Assembly: GCA_019973155.2 (NCBI GenBank)
Contig: BPQB01000018.1
Coordinates: forward strand, 124,001-188,000
Direction: 5' to 3'
Source: Phanerochaete sordida
Lineage: Eukaryota > Basidiomycota > Agaricomycetes > Polyporales > Phanerochaetaceae
Length of the DNA: 64,000 nt
The translations under genes were made by a program, and so were the position numbers. Below are positions 34,053 to 45,890 of this stretch, one piece after another. Position 1 is the stretch's first letter; each line of letters begins with the position of its first letter. The notes under the pieces are model-generated. The model worked only from the letters and a program-made list of their open reading frames with translations. It was not told the DNA's origin and did no database searches.

Positions 34053-35490
34053 ATGCTAGCGTATCTCTTGCTTACTCTCTCATATATCCGCTATGCCCTC
34101 GCTGCTGCTGTGGTCCTAGAACGCCAGGAAATCACCTTCGCGCCTGCGCAGGAATACACTCTTCCCAGGCACCTCGGCGTCGATGCGCAGACCCCGCTGA
34201 ACGTGGCTGCTCCACCGGAGACTAGGACCGAGTTCTCTCTCAGGGCTCGGCCGACGACAGTGTATCGTCCTCGCAATCCGGACGTTCTCCAGCATGCCCG
34301 CTGGAGGTCGCGACACCTCCAGGAAAGCGAGCCGGTCGAATGGGAGCCAGCAGACATCCTCGGCCCGGACGTCGAGGATAGACACACCCTGGCGCAGCTC
34401 GCACGGATGAGTGCAAATGCATACGCACAGATAGGGCAGAGTAACTGGTTTGACATCGATCCTATCTGGAATACGGTGCGTATCGACGTCTCTCGAGTCT
34501 GCTCTAGGCCGACTGATGGGCTGTATCAGAGTTTTCCCTTTGGCTGGGAGGACGCTGCTGACGGCTTCCGTGGGCATGTCTTCCTATCGCCTGACAATTC
34601 TACTGTTGTGCTCAGCATCAAGGGTACAACGCTGAACGGCCCGACGTCGAAGAAGGACAAGTACAATGATAACTTACTGTTCTCGTGCTGCTGCGCTCGA
34701 GTCGACTTCAGCTGGATTTTCAGCCAAGTTTGCGATTGTTATTCGAACCACTGGCGCTGCGACGACACATGCTTGAGCGAGGCTCTCATCGAGGACAGTC
34801 TCTTCTACAACGTCGGCGTAGTAAGCAACTTGCGCACAATAATCGCGTGGCCCCAGCTGACCCTCCCGCAGAACCTCATCAACAATCTCACGGCGATGTA
34901 TCCGACATCGACTATCTGGCTGGCCGGACACTCGCTGGGCGGCGCCCTCGCCTCGCTTCTGGGCTCGACTTTCGGGCTGCCGGCGGTCGCCTTCGAGGCC
35001 CCGGGGGAGCGCCTCGCCGCACAGCGGCTGCACCTCCCGCTGCCGCCGTCCGACCCGCTCTCGCGCGGAGCGCAGCCCGCGGTGCCCGTGACGCATGTCT
35101 ACCACAACGCGGACCCGATCCCGCAGGGCGCGTGCACGGGCATCGGCTCGCCGTGCGCGAGCGCGGGCTACGCGCTCGAGACGCACTGCCACCTCGGCCG
35201 GTCCATCGTGTTCGACACCGTGCACAAGTTCGGGTGGCGCGTCGACGTGCGGAAGCACCCCATCCGCGAGGTCATACTCAACGTACTCGAGAAGGAGCTT
35301 GACATCGGTGATGGGTGGGAGATTGGAGGGGATGGGCAGATGCGGGAGGTGCCCATAGCGAGGTACGAAGAGGATTGTGTTGTAAGTCGCGGATGCCCCT
35401 GCACCGCGGTTCGTGGCTCATATCTCCGCATAGGACTGCTACAAATGGGAATTTGGCAAGTTCAAGAAGCACAAGGGAAAGCTGCTGTAA
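34053..35490 (+). CDS. ATG15: Putative vacuolar lipase ATG15 (class 3 lipase)
   Basis: Breaks down membranes of autophagic and Cvt bodies in the vacuole lumen. Exons are 34053-34475, 34530-35381 and 35434-35490, encoding 443 residues. The first intron (54 bp, in frame) and the second (GTAAGT..TAG) restore the family sequence. An N-terminal signal anchor (MLAYLLLTLSYIRYALAAA) delivers it via the multivesicular-body route. The lipase nucleophile is Ser276 in AGHSLGGALAS. Asp336 in YHNADPIPQGAC and a histidine in ETHCHLGRS (residue 360 or 362) complete a plausible triad. The fungal ATG15 blocks CDCYSNHWRCDDTCLSEAL and, at the C-terminus, DCYKWEFGKFKKHKG are present. Reading through the introns would give a longer frame but spoil the conserved C-terminus. 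Confidence 0.93.
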
Positions 35491-35629
35491 TACTAGCTGT
35501 GACACTACCATTTACCATGACATCCATATTTATCTGTAGATTTACATATCCTTCCGAGTCCCATCCATATGTACCGTACGACCACATCCCTGTACCTATT
35601 AATCGCCTGGTATACCATAGTCCAATGCT

Positions 35630-37397
35630 CTACGCCTGAAACTCCGTCCCACCGATGAACCGCCCCTGCACGTAGACCCTCTTGATGTTCCTCTCGTCCC
35701 CGCAGAACAGGAACCGTTCGAGCAGACCCTCGAGCTCGTGCTTCCGCACCTCGGCCTCGCTCTCTTTCACGTCGCCGCGCGTGATGCAGAGCTCCTTGTC
35801 GAGGTCCGCGCCCCATATGCCAGGGTTGCCTGCGTCAGAGTGCAGGCGGACGACGAGCGCGTCGAAGGCCTTGCCCGGCACCAGTGAGCCCACGCGCGCG
35901 CCGATGTTGCAGACGTCCGCGCCGCCCTGCGTCGCAAGGTAGAGCAGCGTCGGGATCGAGAGCTGCTTGCTCGCGAAGCCGTCCGCGGCCGGTGTGTGCC
36001 CCGGCAGTGCGCCGTGGTGCAGCGTGACGAGCTTCGAGGCGACGCTGGCGTGCTGGATGGCCGTAAGCATCGAGAGCGAGAAACCGCCCGAGACGTCGGT
36101 GCCCAGCCCGACCTGCAGAGGGGTGAATGCTTCGTTCGCAGCAAGTGATAACTGAGCGTACCTTTATGCCCTTGTCAAGTAGCACACCAATCTTCGGGCA
36201 CCCGCTTCGCAGGTTGAAGTTGCTCGTCGGACAATGGCTCACGCCCGCCTTGCGACGGTGTATGAGCTCGATCTCCTCTTCCTCGAGATGCACCGCATGC
36301 GCGAGCACCGTATTCTCGCGCAGCAGGTTGTACGCGTCGTACACGCCCGCGTACGTGAGCGCACCGCGCGTCTCGCCATGCGGCGGCGGCGGGAGCACGT
36401 CCTTGAAAAGGACCTTCGTGTATTCGATCTCGCTGTGGTTCTCGCTGACGTGCGTCTGGATCGTCAAGCTCGGGTCGGAGAGCGCGAGCGCGGACAGCTT
36501 CGAGAGGAGATCGGGCGTGCAGGCGATCGCGAACCGCGGAGTGAGGACGGGCTGCACGAGCGCGCTGCTCGGATCCGGTGTGAGGCCGCGGATGTAGGAT
36601 ATCAGGGAGAGGGTCGAATGCAGCGACGCGTCTGGTGACGGTTCGACGTAGAAGGCGGGAGCTTCTCTGTCCATGTTACATTTCTGCAGGGATGTAAGGA
36701 CACGAAACACAATATTGACGTTTGCACTTACCCCGACGAATGCTCGCTGGCCTGCAGCGTGAACCAGTTCTGCAAGTATCCTATTTGCCTCTTCGTGTAG
36801 CGACCCAAAGTAGCAGCAAGTCGTGGTCTAGAGTTGAGTTCATGCTGAATGAGGAATGCCATATCTGACTTGAGAATATGACGTACGCCTGCATTCACAA
36901 TCCTGCGTACAACCTCTGTGTACACACGCTTCGCGAACGACCCGTCCTTGTATCTGGCTTCCAGCGGGAAGGTATAGTGCTTGAGCCAGTCGAGCAGCTC
37001 GTGCTCCTGGCCACTGTTCCGCATCGCGTATGAGTACGTGTGCAAGGTCATAACCATAATCTTACGGACCTCCCAGCATTAGGGACCTGACATGGGTGCT
37101 ATACGCGGTCGTGTGAGTGGTGATGACACCAATCAGACACTGGGTACTCACCAAGTGCGTGTCAATGAACCCGGGCATGAGGAATTCCCCGTGCTTGAGG
37201 TCCACCACCTCATGGTCCTGCAGGTCGACGAGACCGTGCTTCGCGAGCGTGTCCTCGAATGCGCTCGATGGCACGTCGAGCTCTATCCACTCGATGACTC
37301 CCGATACTTTCGAAACGCATACAAGTGCCTGGGGCGCGGCAGTGTACTCCGTCAGCGACTTCGGGGTAATGAGTGCACCGTAGAATAGTGTGAACAT
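35630..37397 (-). CDS. GUD1: Guanine deaminase
   Basis: Converts guanine to xanthine and ammonia in purine salvage or degradation; a cytosolic zinc amidohydrolase. Six exons with all phases matched: 37397-37152, 37098-37070 (29 nt), 37013-36887, 36827-36732, 36683-36162 and 36112-35630, giving 500 residues. The zinc HxH motif is His81-Leu-His83 (GFIDTHL joined to HPCQVPNAGSGQ). It is split by the first intron, and the micro-exon supplies the second histidine and the substrate-site HxxQ. Other metal and catalytic blocks are QTHVSENHSEIEY (His244), VLAHAVHL (about 295-298) and VGLGTDVSGG (Asp346). The C-terminus contains VGSLVPGKAFDALVV, typical of the family. It converges on ATG15 with 139 bp between stops. 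Confidence 0.95.
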
Positions 37398-37770
37398 CGT
37401 TCAGCTCGGTGTCGGCAGTGCTAGGTGACGTGGAAGTAGACCCGAAGGTGACAGACGAGATAAGACATGCACGGAGGGGTGATAGCGGACATCATCGTGA
37501 CGGTCGCGGACAAGCGCGGCGGGCGGATGAGACGAGCACCGCCGGACGGATAAACCCGTCGGCGCACGCTAGAATCACACTTGTTCGACAGCTCGCATGT
37601 GCTCCAGAAGGTGTGGCGTGGTATAAGGAACCGGACAGCATGGTATACACCAGGGATAGCTATGCGAGTGGTACAATAACAATAAATCATGAGTATGTCG
37701 TAAGAGTTCGTAAGAGATGCTGAAGTTCGAATGTCAAGAATGCCAAGCAAGCAAGGAATGGGATGATGTG

Positions 37771-39557
37771 TCACGTCCGTGTTCTGGGCGAAGCTTTACT
37801 CGAATGAAGGTCTTTCACGTCGAAGAAGATGCTGAAACCAAAGGCCAGGCATGAGAGGCAAGCGGCAGCAGTCGCGACATTGTACGAGTCGCACCTGCAT
37901 AGCAGTCAGAACCTGGCACTGTGTAGGAAGCGGAGCACTCACCAGCCGTCGAACTGACCACTTGGACACCGCTTGCCCCACAGTATGAAGACGAACTCTG
38001 CTCCCCAGAGCAGCAGCATCACTGCGTCCACGGCAGTGTTAATCTTGAGCCGCTTTCGAGCCTCCTTCCACTGCGCTTCGAGGGCCAACCCTGCAAAGAT
38101 ACCGCGCCGTTTGGCCCGGCGGGCTCTCCTTCGGTTTCGCGAGCGTCCGCCAAACGAGCCAGGTATCGTGTAGTCGGACTCAGTATCGGCATCCTCGTCG
38201 GAGTCATCGTCGTCTCGCCTCCCTCCGAGTAGTCCAGGGTCAACGATCAAGTTGACTTGAACGCCTTCGCCGGCTGCCTGGCCTTTCTTCCCCTTCTTGG
38301 CTTTCGACTTTCCGCCGGGCATCCCTGGAACTGGGAGGACCATCATGCCGCCCGGGCCTTCAGTGAAAGGAGAGTCTCCTTTACCTGGCCGCGCACCGCA
38401 GCACGACGGGTAGATGAGGAAGAGGTAGGTGGTCAGGAGAAAGCTGATGACCGAGAGAACGTAGAGAGCGTAGGCAGGCGCAGTGCCTGAGGGCGGCGGC
38501 TTGCCAGTGGTTTTGATGAACTACGGCAGACATGAGTTGTGTAATTTTGACAGCAAGCCATAACACGTACCGCAGCACCATAGATGCCTGAACCGCCCGC
38601 AAGCAGGGCGAGGAGAACCTCGAAGCACCGCACAGCGAAACGCTTCCTGGGTCCGTCGGTGATCAATTTGCCCCTCACATCGACACTCCCAATCAAATGC
38701 TCTTCGTCGACCTCCTCCTTGCTATCCTTGCCAAACTGACGTTCGAGGGCGCGCATGCGTTCGGCTTTAGTCTCTGGGCCGACGGGAGCACCAGCGACGG
38801 ATTCGGAGCCCCATGGGACAAGATCTCTCGATGCATGGTTGCCGTGAGAGGACGCGTGAGGAGACGCATATGCTGGGGGTAATGATGGATAGAGAGCGTG
38901 TCCGTAGCCAGGATCGAATGGGTCTATCTCCGGCGACGAATACACGGGCTTTGAACCAAAGTAGTCTCCTGGGCTATTCTTGTGCCATCCTTGCCTGAAT
39001 CCAGGGTGCTGCGCAATATCGACCTCTTGATCAAGGTCTGGCGGGGTCAGCAGTGGATCGTGGCCAGAGGATGTCGGATGGCTCGAGCGTGAAGCTGGGT
39101 ATGGATAGCTGTTCACGGTCTCATACCGTGCGGTAGGGGAGGCAGTGCGGGCGGGCAGCGAGAAGGGGCGGTGGTGTGGCCTGGGGGATGGATGGGACGC
39201 AGTGGATGTCGGTGAAAGGACTGGCGGTGGTGAGAAGGAGTCACGACTTGCTAGCGGCCGCAGAGCCTGAGGAGAGGGAGGGTATGAATCGTACGCCTGG
39301 AAAACCGGCTGGAACACTGGCGCGCTGCGCGGATGGGCATTGCGTGCCAATTGCCTGGTGTAGTCCGCAAGGTCGAGGGCTTCAACTGACACGTCAGAAG
39401 GCTCTTGTCGCTGAATGAACCCGTGCTGGGTGTATCCGCCTGCATGGTCCACGCCCTCCGCGTTCTGCGGTGGATTCGGGTCGAAAGGCTCTGGGGACCA
39501 AGGCCGCCGGAAGCGCGAGGCCGGCGGCGGGGTGTCGAGACGGTTCGGAGCAAACAT
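37771..39557 (-). CDS. Four-transmembrane hypothetical protein with long disordered N-terminus
   Basis: Exons 39557-38571, 38520-37943 and 37894-37771, all phases matched, encode 562 residues. Residues 1-300 are Pro/Ser/His/Tyr-rich and disordered. Four hydrophobic segments follow: CFEVLLALLAGGSGIYGAA, ALYVLSVISFLLTTYLFLI, AVDAVMLLLWGAEFVFILW and a last one at TAAACLSCLAFGFSIFF. The spacing (two close TMs, a long basic/acidic loop with GRRDDDDSDEDADTESD, then two TMs) recalls MARVEL-like four-helix proteins, but no family can be named with confidence. It is divergently transcribed from CAB4 across 192 bp. Confidence 0.8.
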
Positions 39558-39749
39558 TCTGGTCGTAAAAAGTCGTCAAATGTCGTCAGTTGTTTTACAG
39601 AGGTATATGGGCTCGACGTCGCGTCAAACGGCGACGCAGCAGCGTGAGCACCGTGCTGCGGGTGGAGGCGAGGAGGAAGAGGCGGCGTCACGTTCGTCAC
39701 GAGCGTGCCTGGTCACGTTTGTAGGTCCCGCTCCCGCCGTCATCGCGCA
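39558..39749. promoter_or_regulatory. Compact bidirectional promoter
   Basis: 192 bp separate the ATG of the four-TM gene from that of the phosphopantetheine adenylyltransferase gene. No clear TATA box. It contains a GAGGAGGAAGAGG purine stretch near 39669-39682. Confidence 0.55.
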
Positions 39750-40920
39750 ATGACGACCGCCAACGACCCCGGCAATGTCGAGCACGTCGACCGAGCGCTC
39801 CTGCTCGCCACATTACACAACGTGGACCATGCGCCACACTTTCTTGCAGGTCCGATAGCATCCGCTGCAGCAAAGACCGCACAAGCTCTCCGGATCGTGC
39901 TCGTTTCCCCGCTCTTCGACGCGAGATCTGCGGACTACCAGAGCCATCGACCGACCGCGTTGGGGACGAAACGCTTTGATGATGTGCAGCGCGTGCTGAC
40001 ATACGTGTACGTCCAGGCGACGAAAGTGGCTCAGGAGATGGACAAGATCTTGATGGACGTAGATGTCCTGCTCAAGGGCGAAGACGAGCCTTTGCAGGAG
40101 TCTGCGACCGCAGATGTCCAAATCGTGTACAGAAGTGAGCTACAGAACTCATCTCAATTTCACAAGATCTTACATTGTTTTGCAGTACGTGGCTTTGAAC
40201 CCAAGCTCGATGTCAAGTCGACTGGGAAAGACATACTGCTTGATCCAAGTGACGATCTATATGCGCGTAGTGAGCCATCGAATACCCCGGATATCGCCAC
40301 CCCAGAACCCGTCCTCTATCCTGTCGTTGCACTCGGCGGTACATTCGACCACCTGCACGCGGGGCACAAGATTCTGCTCAGTATGGCTTGCTGGATAACA
40401 TCGGAGAAGCTCATAGTCGGCGTCACTGGTACGCTACGCTCTCTCCCAATGTGTATTCCATATCGTTGACGTAGTGTACAGACGACAGCCTCCTACAGAA
40501 GAAAGTGAACAAAGATGTCATCCAGCCCATATCCGAGCGCATAGCCCGCACGCGCACGTTCCTCGAGCTCTTCAAGGCCGGCCTGACGTACGACCTCGTC
40601 CCGCTGCGGGACGTCGCGGGCCCGACGGGCTGGGACTCGAACGTGCAGGCCCTCGTCGTGAGCCGCGAGACCCTCGGCGGCGGTGCGGCCAGTGAGTCCC
40701 GTCCCTCCCCTCCTGCGCCGGCTCTGCAGACTGACCCGGGGCGCCAGTCGACCAGATACGCAGGGACAAGGGCCTCCCGCCGCTCCGGACATTCGTCATC
40801 GACGTGATCTCGCACTCTGACGCGAGACTCGACGCAGATGACGCGGAGGCGCTGCGCCGCACCAAGATGAGCAGCACCTTCATCCGCGAGTGGATCGTGC
40901 GGCGGCGCGACGGGGCGTAG
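39750..40920 (+). CDS. CAB4: Phosphopantetheine adenylyltransferase (CoA synthesis)
   Basis: Forms dephospho-CoA from 4'-phosphopantetheine and ATP, the fourth step of CoA synthesis. Four exons with matched phases: 39750-40134, 40186-40428, 40482-40691 and 40748-40920, giving 336 residues. An N-terminal region of about 165 residues resembles the leader of eukaryotic PPATs. The nucleotidyltransferase core then starts YPVVALGGTFDHLHAGHKIL, with the (T/H)xGH motif at His186-Ala-Gly-His189. It continues LIVGVTDDSLLQKKVNKDV, PISERIARTRTFLELF and ALVVSRETLGGG. The end, KMSSTFIREWIVRR, is the usual ISST-type C-terminal motif. There is no fused dephospho-CoA kinase, as in yeast. Confidence 0.92.
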
Positions 40921-41489
40921 GCCCTTTCACGCCAGCAGAGCAGCCTCACACAGGCTCCTCGATCGCTCGATCCCGGATACAAATGTAAAGTGGATAATAT
41001 TCTGCGCATAGACAGCCGCAGGAACCTGAGAGAATATAATTCTGTAATATTCCGCCGATTAAGTGCTAGACTGGGGTATAGGAACCAAGTGAGTGACCAG
41101 TTATGATACAAATGCAATGTTGAGTCTGTTCGGTTAAATGAAGCCGTCCACCAGTACGTAGCTCTTGTAGAGAAGTGTCCCAGATATACTAACAATAAAC
41201 GAAGGGAATCGTACACGCGGCGCCAAATGGGAGGTGAAGTCGGGCGGCCGCGGGGGAGACGGTGGGCGAGAGTGCATGAGGAAGCGGGGACCGCCGCGGA
41301 GGGGAGAGTACAGTAATGGTCCAGCGGGACAGAGGGGACAACAGGGGGGATTGAGGGGTGAGGGAAGGGCAGGGAAAGGGAAAGAGGCAGTCAACGCGAG
41401 AAGCAGGGACGAAAGACGGTTCGGAGGAGACGCAGGCAGGCCCCGCCGGGGCCACAAAGGTACTCTCGCTGGGCGCGGCCCCCGGCGCC
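40921..41489. other. Intergenic between convergent genes
   Basis: 569 bp. AT-rich around 41030-41210 (probable overlapping 3' UTRs), then a purine-rich block (ggggacaacaggggggattgaggg near 41335) just downstream of the LIM gene stop. No gene. Confidence 0.5.
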
Positions 41490-44436
41490 CTAGCCCGCGG
41501 GCGCGCCGAGCGCGCCGAGGGTCATGAACACCGTCTTGCGCTTCGTCGCGCGCATGCTGTCGCGGTGGGCGGGCATGAGGAACTCGTCGTCGCTGTCCTC
41601 GTCGTCGTCGCGCGGCACGCCCTGCGCGTGCCGGTCGCAGAACATGCGCCCGTCGACCTCCCAGTACTCGACGAGCCGCTCCGCGCAGCGCGGGTACTCG
41701 CACAGGAAGTGCTCGGGGTGGAAGCGGTCGCCCGAGTGCGACATCGCGCAGGGGCCCTCGATTGGCTCACCGCACGTCGGCGCGGCGCAGAGCGAGTTGT
41801 TTGCCTCGTGGTAGTGGTACGCGCAGAAGGGCTTGCCGTCGAAGACGTAGAACGACTTGTCGGGGAATGGTTTCTGCAGCAGTGCGTCAGCATCGAACGA
41901 ATAACTCGCGAGATCAGCGCGACGTACGTGGCATGTGTGGCAATTAAAGCAGTCCCTATGGTACTTTCCTTTGAGCTGCCCGTCCGACGACGACACAGCG
42001 TGTTTCTCTATGGTTTGGCTACAGCGCCGGCACTAGCAGTACACGTTTAGCACTCTCACCTCGCACTCAACGGCCGATAGACGCACCTTGGGAAGGTACA
42101 TATGCTTCCAGCACCTGTCGCACATGACGCCGCCGCCCTCCATCTGTATCCACCGCCCGTCCTCGATCTTCTCCTCGCACTTGAGGCACGCCTTCGTGCG
42201 CGCGCGGCGCTTGCTGCCCTCGGGGCGGCCGCTGAGGCCGGGGCTCGTGTGCGCGCGCGTGGGGAGCTTCGGGCGCATGCTGTCGCGCACGCTGCCCTCG
42301 GCGGCGAGCGCGGCGGGGAACATCGCGGGGCTCGACACCGAGCTCGCGGTCGGGCTCGTCGGGTCGCCCTCGTGCTGCTCGAGCAGCGTCTCCATCGCGA
42401 TCGGGCGCTCGAGCGCGCCCGTCGACTTCGCCCCGTGCCGCACCGTGTACGACGACGCGGTCGTCGACGTGCTCAGGCTGCGCGCGGGCAGCCGCGGCGA
42501 CGGCAGGCCCTCGCTCTCCGAGTACTTGCTCTCGGACTTCATCGTGTCGCGCTTCGAGGCTATCGACGGGAAGCGCACGCCGCGCGCTGGTGGTGGCATT
42601 GAGCCGCGTACAGTGCCTTCTTCCTCTTCGTCGTCGTCGGCATACGCGAGTCCTTCAAACTCAGACTCATTTGGTGAAGGGGGACGCGGGTTGGACGGAG
42701 AGATCCCGGGACTGTCGTCAGGTCGTGGTGTAGTTGATGGATCGAACGGCGCGATCTTGTTCTTGAACTTCTCAAAGAATGGTAGGGACGGTGTGCTTGG
42801 CGGCGCAGGGAGAGGCGCCTTCGGAGGCTCGGCCGGAGGAGGCAGCACGCGATCCCGCAGGACCAACCTGTCTAATGGAGACGGCGTCCGCGCGATGGTG
42901 GGCTGCGTCGGTGTCGTCTTGCCGTCATGTGGCGAGGGAATCCTTGCTGAGAGCGGCGAGCCACCAGATTGGGGTGAGTGCGGGGACGCTGTAGAACCAG
43001 CAGAAAGTGGTGGTGTGCCTGAGGGATCTGTGATAGCATTAATGAACGATTCATCATCTATGACGTCTGTGCTGCAGCTCACTGTATTGGTTTGCCGAAG
43101 CAATGTCAAGGTATCGCGGCGCGTTGGCCCTTCTTCCATCCAAACCAGGCTGCACAGAAGAAAATGGTGGATGTTCGCTTTGGAATGGCGGGTGTTCGCT
43201 TTGTGGGCTACCATAATTACCCATCTGCTGCGCAAACATCGCTGCACGCGCTGCAGCAGCAAATCCCCTACGTCCTACACCAGCCATCCCCGCCTCTCCA
43301 CCCGTCTTCGTGTCAATCTCAGCCGCCAATGGTGGCGACATCACGCCTCCGACTGGGATCGATGGTGAATGTCCGTAGGGACTCATCGGCTGGCCCACGT
43401 TCACGTTGAGTGACGGGACTCGCGAAGGTCCGGCCTGGGGCGGAGGGGCCTGCGGGGGCATCATGGGTCTGGCAGTCGAATAAATCACGTCGGACTCTGG
43501 CTGCGCAGATGTTGATGCGCGCGGTCGGAGCGGCGCCGTATTGGCGTATGGAAGATTCATCTGCGGCGACGGCGGTGCGAACGGGGCGGGGCTGGAGTGC
43601 GTCGGCTGGCGCGCACCCGGCGGGGGCGACCGCACGCTCCCCGGGCGCAGCGAGCGCACGCTGGCGACGGACGGCGCGCGCAGGGGCACCGCCTGGATGT
43701 GCGGCGGCGCGGTCGCGGGCGGCGACGTCGGGCCCGGCGAGAGCATGCGCTGCGCGGGCGCATGGTACGGCGCGGGCTCGCTCGTCGTCGTCGGGCGGTT
43801 GGGCGGCGCGGCGGGCGTGTGTGCGGGCGTGGGCTCGGAGGCGTTGTAGCGCGGGGAGAGCGGCGAGGGCGCCCGTGGCGTGGGCGTCGAGGGCCCCGCG
43901 CGCGCCGGCGGATGCGCGGACTCTGGTCGCGAGGGAAACACGACCTTGTCTTGGGCACCGGGGCTCGGCCCACGCGCCAGCGGACTCGGCACGCGCTCCG
44001 GACGGGCGTACGGGTTGGGCAGGTTCAAGGACGCCACGGAGGCCTGCCGCGGCGAGTGTGTGGGCGGGCTCTGCGGCGACGTGGGCGTCGGTGGTGCGGG
44101 GCTCGCGCCGCGCACGCTGAGGGGCGTGCCCTGACGTGGCGGGACGGACGCGGCGCGCGGCGGGACCATGGTCGGCAGTGCGCTGGTCGTAGCTTGTGGT
44201 GTGGAGGGAGTCTGGCTAGATATGAGCTTCTGGTACTTTGCTTGAAAGAACGAGGTGGAGGTCGGCGACATCGGTGGTTTCTGGCTCGCGGCAGGCATGA
44301 CGGGCGGCGCGGTGCAGACATGTTCGCCGAGCTCAGCGATGGGCACGGGGTTGTTGCACGACGAGCACTTGACGGCGGGCAGGATCTGGGAGATGCGGCC
44401 TGGCTCCGGCCCAGCGACAGAGAGAGAGGAGGCCAT
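41490..44436 (-). CDS. pxl1: Paxillin-like LIM-domain protein
   Basis: A probable cytoskeletal adaptor of polarity and septation sites, like S. pombe Pxl1 (inference from architecture). Exons are 44436-43083, 43057-42087, 42032-41928 and 41873-41490, giving about 937 residues. Residues 1-735 are Pro/Ser-rich and disordered, with an N-terminal CSSCNNPVPIAELGEHVC zinc-knuckle-like motif and a Ser-rich acidic stretch. Cysteine-rich zinc modules fill about 742-910: CLKCEEKIEDGRWIQMEGGG with CDRCWKHMYLPKCRRC, then HRDCFNCHTCHKPFPDKSFY, PFCAYHYHE, CAAPTCGEPIEGPC, HPEHFLCEYPRC and MFCDRHA. The join between exons 1 and 2 needs a 25-nt intron (43082-43058) or a frameshift. The coding frames on both sides are clearly right. 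Confidence 0.85.
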
Positions 44437-45890
44437 AAGGAGTGTGGGGGCGTAGGGACTGTGGGCGGGCCGCGGTCTAGGAGGGCACGGCCAGCGCTGA
44501 GGGCGGGGTGAGGGGAGGGAGAGAAGGAGAATTAGAGCAGAGTCAGGCGTAGACTAGAGAAAACATAGCGCAGAGGCCGACATATGGAACGCAGGAGCCA
44601 AACCCATTTCTGTCCCGCCCACCCTCGCGCGCTGCCACGCGGCGCTGGATCAACATCCGGCCGAACCAAACACCCACCCCGAGCCATTCGAGCGACCGCC
44701 GCCGCAGAAAAGCCCGCGCGAAAAGACCCACGGGCGTGCACAGGCATCCCCGCGCCCTCGTGTGAGGCCAGCCGCTGCTCCCACCGCGCCGCCCGCGTCG
44801 CCCTCGCCCGTGCAGGGCTGCGGCGCCGCAACAGGCCTCGGTTACCTTTCGCGGTCTAGCCTGGCGAGAACGCCGCGCACAATCAGAACGATCACGCAGA
44901 CGACGCGACTCCGAGCGATTGCCCCGCAAATCAGTGCACCATCTCTTCATCCTGCTGGCAACCGCCGGTAGCGAGCCAAGGCGCGAGCACGCGCCCCCAC
45001 AGCGACCACGGCGGGCCAGCACGCGCTGCGCAGTGCGCGCCATGCTCAGCGTGCACGCGGGGACCGCTCCGGGCAACGTTCGTCGTCGGGCAGCGTGCAC
45101 GATCAGCCTCGGTGCGCGTGGGGTCGCACCGCGGGCAGCAGAGCCCATGGGACTCTATCGCAAGACACTGCTTTGCGTCAGGTGGCCTGGCGATACACGG
45201 AAGATGGTTGATGTCTGCAAATTCAGGGGACATGGACGCAGAGGCTGGAACGTGTGCTACAAATAGCTCAAAGACAGGCACTCGCAAGGCGAACTTGAGG
45301 GCGCCGGCGAGCGGAGGGAAGGTAGAGCGGGTGTACGAACATCGCAAGAACCCTGCAGGGTCCTTCGCAGCGAGGAATGACCTCACTTTGCCACGGCCGA
45401 AGGCGACGCCTTCTGACACGACAGCGCTCTCTATCAATGTTCGCGTGTTACGTAGCGTCGGGCGAGGACAGGTCGTGTGCTGCCCCTGATACAGTGCAGA
45501 AACCTGTCGACGAGTCCGTCAGAAGCTGGCGAGATGTAGCAACGCTCAGAACTCACCGGAGACCACCATGCGACGCTTTCGAGGACACTGCACGCGTGTC
45601 GTGCAATCCAAGAGCTCAAACCAAACACGCAGGGGAGTGTGCTAGAGGCTCCCAGGCACGCTGGGTGTGCCACACGGATGCCACAAAGGCGTTGTGGTGC
45701 AGACGTCGTGGCGCATGAGATGGCTGCTCGGTCCAGAGGCTGCACCCAGGCGCGTCTGCGCGTCTCGCGACCGGCGACCCAACATCTCGCCGTGGCTCAC
45801 GTTATCGCGCTCTTATCTTATCAGTGCGTCGCCTGCGATCAGGCGGGGCGCGCTTGGCAGCGTCACCGCGTCACCCTCACCGCGGCCGCC
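44437..45890. other. Divergent intergenic region between LIM gene and VPS28
   Basis: 1.45 kb with promoters for both neighbours. The first 120 bp upstream of the LIM gene are purine-rich on the plus strand (ggggagggagagaaggag). Long but Arg/Ala-rich frames (minus 45148-44543) have no domain and are not supported as genes. Confidence 0.5.

Noticed and set aside
34476..34529. An 18-residue insertion in ATG15
   Set aside because: The stretch has GTGCGT and ATCAG ends and is absent from the family, so it is an in-frame intron.
37021..37160. Apparent loss of the guanine deaminase zinc motif
   Set aside because: Reading straight through suggested a missing HAPQ-like block, but a 29-nt exon with TATAG acceptor restores HxH and HxxQ with correct phases.
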